A stretch of 64,000 bases of DNA from Protonemura montana (lineage: Eukaryota; Arthropoda; Insecta; Plecoptera; Nemouridae): NCBI GenBank assembly GCA_947568835.1, contig OX387603.1:22654651-22718650 (forward strand). Direction: 5' to 3'. Under the pieces are notes generated by a model, which saw only the letters and a list, made by a program, of their open reading frames with translations, was not told the origin of the DNA and ran no database searches. The translations under genes were made by a program, and so were the position numbers. Positions 53,241 to 64,000 of this stretch are shown here, piece after piece (position 1 is the first letter of the stretch; each line of letters opens with the position of its first letter).

Positions 53241-53723
53241 GGGTTGCTCATCGGCGGCGGCGGCCTGCGCATTGGATGGTAGCTACCCCAACCACGGGCG
53301 GAGGGCGTCTTAGATAGGTCTTACGGCGACCTTGTCGTCGTGCGCATCTAAGAAAGCCTACGACTAGAGCAGGTTCGCGGCGGATGATCGTGGGACGCGA
53401 AACTCGAGCTGGGGGAAATGAACGGATCTCTTGGGCAGGATTAAAAAGCTAACTGGATTCGGATAAAAGATTATCTTGGTTGCGATCATGTGTCGTCCGT
53501 GTCCCTTCTGGGCTCAAACCCCACGTTTATTGCGCGCAGATTGGAATTGGTGGGTCAGCCAGCTCGCAGGTTTCGTGTAACAGAAACAATAAATTTATGT
53601 TTCTAGTTACTGGCATGTTTGCAGCACAGTTTTGAGATTTGACCTCTTGGCTTCGATTGTGTCGGGCCGAGCCCACGATCGGAGAAGCAACTAGCAGACG
53701 CAGGACTTATGGCTGGGTAAAAA

Positions 53724-54134
53724 TTAAGAATTACATGAAATATGAAGTACTGTAATAAGAAGCTTGGTCGCGGTCATCTCGTCTTGAAATAATTGATAAT
53801 TCATAGGCCACAAGACGCGGTGGGAAAGCAGATGGAATTCGGCATTTTCTGCAACTGCTAGCGTCCGCGGTGTCTTCAAGGAAGCCAATTCGCGAACGTA
53901 ATTGCAAACGCTATTTTTATCCCCAGCTATCTTGGTTCGGCTGGCCACCAATACCATCTCCTCTTCGCTTTGTCTTATTTTTACAGAAGAAATAATTTCC
54001 TCATCACTATGAATCACAATCAAACGCTGTTCGTGTGCTTTTTTTCTCGCATCTTGGAGTAAACTAGTTTTTTGCTCAGACGATGGCGCATCACCAATAG
54101 AATGCTGCATCGCAGAGCCTCGTCGACCTGCCAT
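53724..54134 (-). other. unrecognised 136-codon open frame
   Basis: The frame starts MAGRRGSAMQ, is charged and helix-prone in its first two thirds (many Glu, Lys and Arg) and has no membrane segment. I recognise no domain. It is longer than the neighbouring chance frames and not GC-driven, which is the only reason to list it. It could be a small single-exon gene, a fragment of a mobile element, or chance. Confidence 0.2.
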
Positions 54135-55427
54135 TTTACGACGGTCAAGAAGATGGCTGACTCAACCCCACAAGCCATTTGATTAACGGCGTGCTGATTA
54201 ATTTATGGAATCATTGCGCAATTCTAAGAAATCGCCGAGAGCTTGATCGATATAAACTCGCTCGCCCGACAGATCAAACTCTGCGCCACGATTTTTTTCC
54301 TCACGGAATCTCGTCTTTCCTTCACCTGTAACTTACTAGTGTTATGATGCGAGAGACAATTGCTAGAGTAAACGTATACTTACACATCGGTACTAGCAGC
54401 TATGTTGCTTTGAAAGAAATAAACAATTACCAACATCGCTCCTTTGGATTCCAGTAAGTTGCGCAATGAAAACACGTTAAAATAACTGACTTGACCTTCC
54501 CGAAGAAAGCAAATATAGTATAGCATTGAAGATGCACTTCTGTCACAGCCAAGATCGCTTTACGATGACCCGCGGCGCATGGCTAGTATAAAATTGTATG
54601 GTACTATATGACCACAGCGTGTTATTAAAATATATCTATCGGAAAATAACATTGCTACTTAAAAATCGCACCTCCATGCGTGCCTGTTAACTAAGGCATC
54701 GCTAATGGCCAGAATCAATAATGATGAAAACGAAACCAAACAATCCTATCTATATGCCAAATAGTTATTTAATCAAGTGCATGACAAGAATTATACTGAC
54801 TCGATTAGAAAGGCGCGAGCAAACATCAAGAGTGCAGTTCGTACCTTGACTTTTGATTTGTCAGTGTGCTTAATCTGTCACCAGTGCTTAAAAATAAATC
54901 GTTTTTTTTCGGCTGAGGCTGCCAGGTTTCCAGGCTTGTTTGGGGCAATGGTTTCCTCATCTTCCTGAATATAAGAAGTCTTTCTTTCACCTGTTAAAGT
55001 GACCTCCACCATGTTCGATCCATGGAGTAATCACTGACAAAACCCTATCATTGCATGCTCATCACACACTGAGTTGGTACACGAAGCATGATGGTCTTGT
55101 GAGAATTAAGAGAATTCACGTTTTCTTTCAGTGGGAAAGGAATTACTTGTTTCACCTGAGCACTCTAACTACTTTCGGAAAATTTATTAGATATTTGATA
55201 CGGGTATCAACAATTTTAATAATAACCAATTTCAAACATCTCATTACACAGAAAAAAAAAACTAACTGTTCCTTGGCCTTTTGTTATGTTCGGTATTGAA
55301 TGTATTTTTTAGCTCCTGGCTTTAAATTTAGAAGCAGCGTTGGGAAATATTTTGGATCGTTTACGTGAGCAAAATAATTAACGCATGGTTTACAGCCCAG
55401 CCCGCGAGGAGAGGTACCAAACCACAA

Positions 55428-55431
<4 letters not shown>

Positions 55432-55458
<27 letters not shown>
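55432..55458. repeat. poly-C run (27 bases)
   Basis: An uninterrupted run of 27 C, followed by TCCACCACAG. It is the second long C homopolymer in the window. The length is likely to be assembly-dependent. Confidence 0.85.
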
Positions 55459-55780
55459 TCCACCACAGCATTCCTACCAATTCATGAATGAAACTTCAGT
55501 TATGATTTTAGTGGCAGGATTTCAAAATACTTATTATATCACAAAATAATTCCCAACATTGATATAATTGGTGGAATAAAACCGTATAATTGTTCGAAAA
55601 ACAAAAGATCTTGGCTTAACAAAAGCTTGAGCTAGAGTATAAATAAAATGGCGGACATCAGCAGAGATGATTTGTAATGGTTTTAAAATAATGACAGTTA
55701 GCTCGCATGTCACTCCAAAACGACCGGTGGCGCCTCTTCCGCAAAAGTATGTTCCATGGAGTATGGAAATAATAAAATTG

Positions 55781-56027
55781 ATGATGGTTTTTAGACTCAT
55801 GTCTACTTGATTTATCCTTAGCACTAGTTTTAAGAAAAACTATTTGAAATGGGTTTTGAATGCTAAGTAAAGGGCTACTAAATTTCCCGACGTTTCGTAA
55901 CATGTATTAGTTACTTCTTGAACCTTCTTAACCCTTGAAGAAGTAACTAGTACATGTTACAAAACGTCGGGAAATTTAGTTGTCCTTTACTTAGCATTTA
56001 AAAACCCATTTCAAATAGTTTTTCTTA
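55781..56027. repeat. foldback repeat, nearly complete copy (copy B)
   Basis: A 44-nt left flank identical to copy A (40107-40150) is followed by a long inverted repeat. The left arm is about 55831-55920, the right arm about 55932-56027, and a short spacer lies between them. The arms differ at only a few positions. They carry CCCGACGTTTCG on the left and, facing it, AACGTCGGGAAA on the right; the inner ends are GTTACTTCTT and AAGAAGTAAC. There is no coding capacity. It may be a non-autonomous foldback or MITE, or two opposed retroelement ends. Confidence 0.8.
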
Positions 56028-56220
56028 GTAAAATTGATACTTGCAAGCTGACATCCTGTGGAAAAGAAAAAGCAACTTATAACTAATTGAAATATGATTT
56101 TTGTATTGCTAGTAAACTTTCTGGATGTGATTTTTAAAGCATACACAACTGTGAGATGGGGTGAGTGACCAACATATCCATTAAACGCACGGGGTCATTT
56201 TCATTTGCTCCCGCTGCAAA

Positions 56221-56256
56221 CTGCAACTGCAACTGCAACTGCAACTGCAACTGCAA
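56221..56256. repeat. (CTGCAA)6 hexamer tandem repeat
   Basis: Six perfect CTGCAA units, preceded by a degenerate CTGCAAA. The repeat lies in a region without an exon. Confidence 0.9.
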
Positions 56257-56658
56257 CTCCGAGTATAAGTGCATGGCGGTGCTTGGCGCAATGTAACCGT
56301 GCTCAAGTCGATGTGCAATTCCTTACCGTGGACACGAACAAGGAATAAAAATAGACAACTGGATCAGCACGCTGATTATACCTGTTGAAGTTAAAAAATG
56401 ACTGCCAATTACGCGTCAGGCAAACCAGAAAGTCATTAGTGACGGATAACTGATCGATTCTTGATCAATAACCTGGTTAGTGGTTTGTGCAAACGATCAA
56501 CCATGTGTGCGTGGCATTTTGCTTTTAATTGCTCCACGGTTCGGTGTTGATAACGAATTCAGGTGATAGATAATCATCGTGGTGTCGAGTAAATATTGAC
56601 AAACATCTTGCAAATATAGGGTCTATATCTAAATGAAATCAGTATTTACCTGCTGGAA

Positions 56659-56717
56659 CCTCGTTCTCCTATTTTGCTGTCAAAACAGAAAAACAGCAGC
56701 AAAACAGAAGAACGAGA
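56659..56717. repeat. imperfect inverted repeat / hairpin
   Basis: CTCGTTCTCCTATTTTGCTG pairs with the reverse complement of CAGCAAAACAGAAGAACGAG across an 11-nt loop. Pairing continues outward after a bulge (GCTGGAAC against GTTCAGC). The size fits a small foldback or a microRNA-like precursor. Confidence 0.6.
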
Positions 56718-56914
56718 TTCCCTTGTTCAGCTGGTTAAGATTCAAAGAACTCGTCGTCGTTCCACACATCAAAATGGTTAAATCTAGGCCATAAATTTTT
56801 TGCACGTCTGCCCAAATTCATAAATACTTCGTCTTTTGAATTCGAATTGGCAATCTCACTTCCAAAATCAGCCATGTTTTTTTTTATTATGTTTGTTTAT
56901 TTACGTATCTAGGG

Positions 56915-57085
56915 GCAACAAACCTCCAGTTGGATGTTTAACTGCCATCCAGCCTTCCAGTTAAATAATATTCCAGTCCATAGTTATCTGCCAGTTAAAG
57001 TTAACTGGTCATTGTAAAACGCAAAAATGTGTTAACTGCCAGTTAAATTATATCTGTCAGTTAGATACATTGTAAAACCGGCCCT
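56915..57085. mobile_element. probable non-autonomous transposon fragment rich in CAGTTAA
   Basis: Several CAGTTAA/TTAACTG copies occur in both orientations within about 170 bp. They include CAGTTAAAGTTAACTGG and GTTAACTGCCAGTTAAA. The end, CATTGTAAAACCGGCCC, has the look of a transposon terminus seen from inside. No second matching terminal repeat was found on the left side, so the element is partial or misjudged. Confidence 0.3.
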
Positions 57086-60000
57086 AACCGAAATTAGATT
57101 GTTTTTCAGAGCTTTCTGGATTTTCTCCTAAAACCGAAGAATTCATTACAACAAATGAAGCGATTCTCGCCTATGAATAGCCATGAACATAAGAGCAGGC
57201 AGATGCATAAGGATGCTTGCACGAATGGATTTCAAAATCAAATTTTTTTTGTAGTAAACAAAGGAACAATTACGTCGTAGAGCCAAGTTCTATACAAACT
57301 TATAAACTTGAAAACTACCGAAGGCCGTTCTTCGTTTTGCCCTTCAACTGCAGCGATAATGCCTGGTTGCGATTACAGTCATTGTCTCTGTACGCGCGCG
57401 CGTAATCGCGCACCCAAAATGTGGAAACGCGACCGACGCCGAGGGGACGGCGTCTTCCGCGACGCCCCGCCTGACCTGGACCTTCACCCGATGCGCCGAA
57501 CGACCGCACTCAGTTGGTACCTATACCGAGCCTAAACGAGAAGGTGCTAAGACACTTGCTCGTTTCGCGACACAGTGCAACTTTCTTGAGACCAGTATTT
57601 TGCAGATTTTAGTGAACCTATCTGCACATTTTGAAAAATAAGTCGTCAGAGTTTTCACAACCATTGCTTGTAAATCTTTTAAAATTTAATTTTTTTGTGA
57701 TTTTTTTGGGAGATCCAAATTACAATATTTTTTTACTAAATTTCAGGCAAAAAAGACAAAGAATAGCTGTTTATTTTCTATAATTAAGCGAAACAAGGTA
57801 ATATTTAGGCATCTTATTCCAGACTCGGCCTTGGATCTTCTTCGTTTTGCCACAAACCAGCCAAGAGCTACCTGAGTCTAGGGTCTCGAATGCGCGTCAA
57901 TTCTATTAAAACATCGTGCAGCTCGCTTCTACCTTGGGATTGTTTTTCACCTCCCGCTTATCATTACGTCACTGCTGGACCCATCATCCGTCAATAAAAT
58001 GATCTCATAGATTCGTTGATATCATGAAAATCATCGTCATTCACATTTTTCTCAGAGTCATCTCGCGGTCGAGACGTTGATGAGCTTAAAATTGCGAGCT
58101 CAAGATGGTTTTGGCCATGGCCGAAGCGTCAAGATATTTGGCCATGGGGGGCAGCGGAGGGTTATTAATTTGTTTCTGGTCCTGATGAAGGTCGTAGGAT
58201 CTCATCTCCTGTCACCTCACAATCTACACCTTGGCACCCAGCTATATACGTTTCATGCCACCCGAATTGGAAATTTTCATTATCATCACATTGTCAAGTT
58301 CTATGAAGAGATATTTCTTTAGAGGCGCCTTCAAAGCAACAAATTGACCACACTGTCAATTTTTTTCAGATTCCAACCAGGATATCCTAGTTCAAAGCTC
58401 ACGCTTTCCGCTTTTCCAAGATAATATCAGATGTTTGCGCGAGACATTTTGTGGGTTTCATTGGGTATTCGACGACAGATTTATCTTCTGATCTATTTCC
58501 TTCCCTCCCATCCTTTTCACAGCGTCGCTCGCCCAAATGCACGCACTCAAACATTCATTCGTTGATATATTTGACTCCCTCGAAACGGTCCTCGGCCTCC
58601 ACGCATGATTTACGCAAGCTTTTCGAGATTTCGGTTTTGCTGAAAGCCCAGCCGGTCGCTCTGAGTATTATTTTGTCTTTTGAAGTCACGTCGTCGTAAG
58701 AACTAAAAAGCGATTTTCTTTCCTAAACAATATATCCACGAGCGAGTATGCGATTTCTTTTTCCCTTTTCCACGAGATTGTTCGATGTTTTCCTGCGTGA
58801 AAATTGACTCAGAAAAGTATTATCGACTTTTCTTCGTCCTCATATTCGTTAAAGTGGAAGATAAGTCGCGCTTACGTCGGAAAAAACAGTGCGCTCTCTT
58901 CCACGATGTACTTCGATATCTTACGACTGGCTGCATGGCACAGCAATGATGTTGTACAAACATAAGACGGTCGGTGTTCTTCATCCATCGTTGCCCATAC
59001 CTCGGTACCGACCTATTTATTTCTCAAAAGAATCAAATCTCATTACCGTTCAGTACTTCCCATCACTTCGCAGTCCGGCAAAGTCTGTTACCTGATACTT
59101 CTTCCACTCCAGCTGAGCAGGCAGCGGTGCAGGCAGCGTCGGCAAGCATGCTAGCCGACCACCGGACGGACATGTCATATTTCTCATTGCGTCCATGCAC
59201 TTGCAATGCAAATGCAATACACATTCTAATTCAACTCGGCGTGCATTTTTGCGCGTCGCTGGCTGCCAACAAAGTTTAATACACCCTGCTCTGTAGCATT
59301 CCGCAGCCACGTGAATCTGTCAGGTAATACCGCGCGCAAAAATCTGACGGGCAATTTTTAGCGAGCAACTTATCTGCTGCTGCTCCGGCGCGGATTACGC
59401 GAGTGAAATATGCCATGGGCTGGGACTGGGTAAGATTGATGTGAGCTCGACCTATACACATGAAGATGCAGTTTGCATTGTCAGAGGCAAATTACAGCCT
59501 GGCTTGCCGATATAGAAATCATGTCCAGCAACTAGCCAACGTGAGCTATTGTATGTTTGTATCACAACTTTGAAAGATGTAATTTTTTTCTAACTCGAGT
59601 TTCATACAACGTCGAGTTCTTAAGAAGCATTCTTGCACCGGGAGATGTAATTTTAATCGAAATTGCAAGAGATCAGAGAAATAAGAAAATATAATTGAAA
59701 TTTTGAAAAAGGTATTCACCTTTGGGAACAGTATACCAGTAGGTATCTCAATTTGATCGTACGTTCAAGCATTTTCGAATCAAAGAAAAAGTAGCTGCAT
59801 TGCACCACGGCATGGCTGGTCTGATCTTCCAGCAAACCACAAGATCTTGGATCTTGGAGGGTCATTACGTTTGGAGGACAGTTAGAACGTCGCCTCTGAT
59901 GATAGCAATATAACAATATATATATACAAGTTATATGCAATCATATTATTTAACAATAGTTCGATTGGAAATATTTCCTATTGTCTTAGTTGAAGGCTGC

Positions 60001-63000
60001 CCGCGGGAGCATAATAGGAAACAATTCTAGAGTGATTCAATTATTGTTTATAGCCAGGTAATCACAGTGGTTGGTTATACGATTGTGTCATCCATTTTCA
60101 TGTAGTCTTCTTCAATACCTATCATGTTATTAGTACTCGTCTTCATTTTCTTGTCAAAGAAAAATTTATCTGTATCGTTCATGGAAAGTATTCTCGCTGT
60201 CTCATTTTATTACTACTCAAGCTATGCACACACACAATTGTTTCATCACAATAAAACGCAAATTATTTTTAGCAGTATAGGTTATAAAAAAAAAACTACC
60301 CTTCTTTATTGAATTCCTGGCATAAAAGACGCCGAGTACGCGGTGGAAAATTCTAGTACACATTATTGACATTATGCACATTCACAGCATATTCCTCGTA
60401 AACCGTTGACGCCCATCATTCTGCCATGGGCGTCGTTGTATTACTGGCGTCTTCCTGTGGTAACATACCGACCATACCTGCCACACATTTCTTCTCTTGA
60501 CATTGTCCGCAAGCAGATCGAACTAAATTACTCCTGGTTGCAAAGTCAATAAATTAGCCCGTCATCAAAACGTCTCGCGAAGGAGTAGACATTGCCTGCA
60601 GCCTGCCATCAATAGCAGCAGCAGCAGCAACAGCAGCGGCAGCAGTGTCTGACCGCGCCGCACAAACCACCTTGACCTCCTATCTTCTATGATTGTGTAC
60701 CCGTCCAGAGAGTTCAAGAACAAACCCGCGTGCACCTGAGCACCTCGCTAGACTCACGGATAAAATTATAATCGGCCGTCACAGAATGCGTAAACCGTAA
60801 TTTACCTCATGACAGAAGAATCTTTGTTTTTTTTTATCGCAAAGTGATATCATTTCGAAGGTATTTTATAATTAATGTTTCACGTTTTGAAAAAAAAATA
60901 ACATGCAGTGTTTCGAAAATAGGCGATTGTGATATCGCGTGAAAATGGCTGTTTGTTTCTTCATCAAATACCCAACCGCAAAGAGCAAAGAAAAAAACCT
61001 CACATCATTTGTCTTCGGTCTAACGAAGAGAATCGGTGGTTTTACTTTTCAGAATGTTTTGTAATCGAGTCTTCAGCTGTGGAACGCAAATTGCGACCTG
61101 AAATGTATGTCAGAAAATGCATCAGTAAAAGTAAAGATTCTTGACAAAAATTGAATTAACCCGGATCGTGGTTTGCTAAAAGCGTGCGCACAGCTTGCTG
61201 CCAATATTATAATGCCATTGTGTTTTGTAGTGCAACATCGCTACGTCGACACACAACCAAGCCATCATTAACGACGCACTCGTCCAATGTCGGCTTTCAA
61301 GCCTTGCCAATCTAATTACGCAAAACGTGATGGACAGTCCGCGAATTGCGGTAACATATACCAAAGCATCGCAGCCAGTACGTCGATCAGCTGTGATAAT
61401 AACGCGATTGCACGATTGTTTAATAATTCAGACGAAACTTCTCTGGATTCGTATTGCGCATCGCCAATTCATTAACACGCTTTTTGCATTAACCATCAAA
61501 TCAGGCTAAGTGGAAGAGCAAAAAGCTGAATGCTAAATTTATAACTATTGAACCGCTATAACAATATCGGTAGCGTTACGATTGCTACGGTTTGTCTTGC
61601 TGGATGTTCCGACATGTACTCGAAATATCGACTTTCTCCCCATGCATCTAATTGATAGTTGGTAATGACGCGTTACCTCATACCGTCTCATCTGCTCATC
61701 ATATCTGCCCGATAAGTGGATGAAAGAAGCAACAAGGCTCACGTTTCTTGGTGTGTACCTCTACCTATTCGATTTCAGTACCTACTACTTGTACTTGACC
61801 CGTTTGTTTGCGCGACTGAAGAGGCTTTTAGCGTTTAGTCATTCGGGTGGTGAATATGAACAAAACGGGGATTGGGCGTCGCTACAATCTGTTCGGTGTC
61901 TGGCGTTATAGGGCTGAAGTTCGACTTCTTTTGAAGTTTTATTCCTCTAGTGAGATCAGCTGCCATCCGACTTTTCTTTGAGCTAAATACTTATTCGTGT
62001 CGATAAATGATAGCCATTGTTATCATACCATTTCAGAGAATAGATTCTGATAAATGTATTTTCAGATATAATGATTTTATAAATAAAATCAGGCAACTTG
62101 CTATTATATTTATTATTTGTATGTCTGTGCATAGAAGCTAAGTAATAAAAGATGCATAGAAATCTTTCAGACCGTATCGAGTAATGTGCTAAATTGTGAA
62201 ACTAGGTCCAGCCAGAATTGATCCTTACGCTAAATTACTTGGCAAATTTCCTACACCATCACGCCGTTTGCGTTTATGAAAACGCGAAACTTATCATTAT
62301 TCATCTAGACTCGAATTCCTCACAGCCATATGTGCAGAAAATCTATGTGCAAATAACTCCGACGTGAAATGTTCCTCGTTTCTGATTGTTCGCTAAGCCA
62401 GATGCGCGTTTTCGACGCGATTTGTTTGCCTTCTGCAGCTCCTCTATGCGCCGACATTCAAATCTGTAATTGAAGATTATTATTCATGCCTATCACTCGG
62501 TGTTAACGCTTTTACTAATATTCTAATTGTCTTGTAAAAATAGACACTGTTAATATTGAGCAGGCTGCCTTTACCGAAGACCTATACTTATGTAACGAGT
62601 ACAATAGAACATTCTATTTCTATGAGTAATGTAAGGATGAAAAAACGGCTCAAATTGCGAGCCTAATTGAGCAGAATCGCACGACAAGCCACGAAGAAAT
62701 TATATGGCGGAGAAATTATCCACAAGCATGAGTACATAAAAAAATAATCTCGCGGTTGCAAACGACGCCAGATCGGTTTCAACTCGACGCATAGGTATCA
62801 CGCTCAGCATCTCTGGTCCACGTAAAGGGTGCAACAAACCTACAGATTAGTTTCAAACTGTGGCTGCAGCGTAAAAGAGCATTATCTTCGACTACGTTTC
62901 GCGGTCGAGATCACTGCTCCGAAACCACAAAGTTCAAGCTCCTATCCTCCGTGCCCAGCAGCACACATTTTTAATCTCCCTAATCGGCCATCCCATCCCT

Positions 63001-63841
63001 TTCGTCACATGTCTCAATTCCTGTTGATTTTTTTCACATCCGCTTGGAACATCTTGTTCCGAGCCGCCTCGCTTGCCTCTCAAACCCGACGCCTACGACG
63101 CTGTCAACTTCATCGTGGCGTCGCGGCGCCGGATGATGGAACTGCGTCAATGCAAACAAGACGACACGGCGTCGGTAATGCTAGACGATCACCACGGCTA
63201 AACTGAGTGCAACTGGCTGAATATACGTATCATCGTTATCACGGCACGTGCGGATGGAAAACAATCAACGCGAAAGAGGGAAATTGTTTGGATTAAATTG
63301 ATAGTCTCGTAAAACCATGCATAACATTTGTATTGAAGCATTGGAGCATATGTGGAAAAATGTAATAAATAACCTACGTGTATATGGTTACAGTGCTCTA
63401 TGAGCTAGTTCATGTGATGAAATTGTGGAAATACGGAAAACGAGATTGCAATGGAAAGTTATTTATTTAGCTGTGGAGTTGTTTCCGAAATGTTATAGTG
63501 TCCTGTAGCGAAGCTTGTCGGAAACTATATTGCAGGTAAACTCGACATGCGTAACGTTCGACTTGCTAATTGCAAGATGCAGGATAGAAAATGAATGCAG
63601 TTTGAAAAATATCAAAAATGTGTACCTGTCGCTGTACACCGCTAAAACAATTACTCGCCGGTGCATTATAGCGGTCGGCACAAATGCGAACGCACTTTGG
63701 CAAGCTAACAAATCAATCTATGGACAATCTATAGAAACGTAACACTTATTCCAGTCGATGATTTCAAAAATAAGTGCGATCATCGTTTCGCCGTTTATCA
63801 TAGAAGTGCATGTTCAACGTGAGGTAAAACGCATCTGAAAG
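57086..63841. other. non-coding block, about 6.8 kb
   Basis: No recognisable exon. It contains a GC-rich island at about 57,395-57,520 ending in a TCAGTT initiator (57510-57515), followed by AT-rich sequence with short frames. A second GC-richer patch at about 62,900-63,180 gives a 125-codon frame on + with no family resemblance. Confidence 0.4.
60614..60646. repeat. imperfect (CAG)n repeat
   Basis: CAG triplets with single CAA and CGG interruptions. There is no splice-supported reading frame through it, so I treat it as a microsatellite and not a polyglutamine exon. Confidence 0.8.
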
Positions 63842-63880
63842 TATAAATAGTCTGCGTCGCTCGTCCTTATCCAGTCGGAG
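63842..63880 (+). promoter_or_regulatory. candidate core promoter: TATAAATA plus initiator
   Basis: TATAAATAG begins at 63842. A CCAGTCGG initiator-like site follows with its A at 63873, 31 nt downstream, the normal TATA-to-start distance. The intervening sequence (CTGCGTCGCTCGTCC) is GC-rich. If real, the gene runs to the right, out of the window, so it cannot be named. Confidence 0.4.
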
Positions 63881-64000
63881 AAGTCCTTGAATCATCCGTC
63901 TTGCATTGTTCACGTGTAAACATTGCTTAATTACTTTCTCGTACATTATTTATTAATTGCAAGGAACTAGTTCATATGATGATTCTCGGCTGTTAGGAAA

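Noticed and set aside
60614-60646. CAG repeat as a polyglutamine-coding exon
   Set aside because: No open frame with splice sites runs through it.
1-64000. CRISPR array, prophage, bacterial operon or integron
   Set aside because: No regularly spaced repeats, ribosome-binding-site-led gene strings or phage genes; the genes are spliced and arthropod-type.

Overview
This is nuclear DNA from an arthropod, most likely an insect or crustacean. The genes are split by GT-AG introns, and one encodes a three-domain chitin-binding cuticle protein of the CPAP3/obstructor family, which is arthropod-specific. There is no bacterial gene layout, no operon, no CRISPR array and no prophage. I cannot name the species from sequence alone.

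The first third (about 1-21.2 kb) holds three complete genes. On the + strand is a five-exon 1-acyl-glycerol-3-phosphate acyltransferase (AGPAT, 1266-5098, 282 aa), an ER enzyme of phospholipid and triglyceride synthesis. Also on the + strand is a five-exon obstructor-E-like CPAP3 gene (7518-11901, 230 aa): a signal peptide, three six-cysteine chitin-binding domains and a short tail. On the - strand is a beta-1,4-glucuronyltransferase-like GT49 gene (B4GAT1-like, 21029-14664, 536 aa in three coding exons). It has an inferred extra intron just after the stop codon and a long 3' UTR. The last two genes converge, with predicted poly(A) signals only about 120 bp apart. The three gene products act in unrelated processes (ER lipid synthesis, cuticle, Golgi glycan synthesis), so their adjacency does not suggest a shared pathway.

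The other two thirds (about 21.2-64 kb) contain no protein-coding exon I can recognise. It is mostly AT-rich sequence with GC-rich islands, some of them promoter-like (42.4-43.1, 43.45-43.65, 44.9-45.2, 57.4-57.5 kb, and a TATA/initiator pair at 63.84 kb). It also holds microsatellites, two long poly-C runs, a tRNA-like possible SINE head, and two copies of a foldback repeat family, one of them an almost intact inverted repeat. This stretch could be a regulatory gene desert, a large intron of a gene lying outside the window, or ordinary intergenic DNA.

I did not find a convincing new biological system. The items most worth a second look are the foldback family, the post-stop intron of the GT49 gene, an imperfect hairpin at 56.66 kb and the promoter-like islands in the desert.
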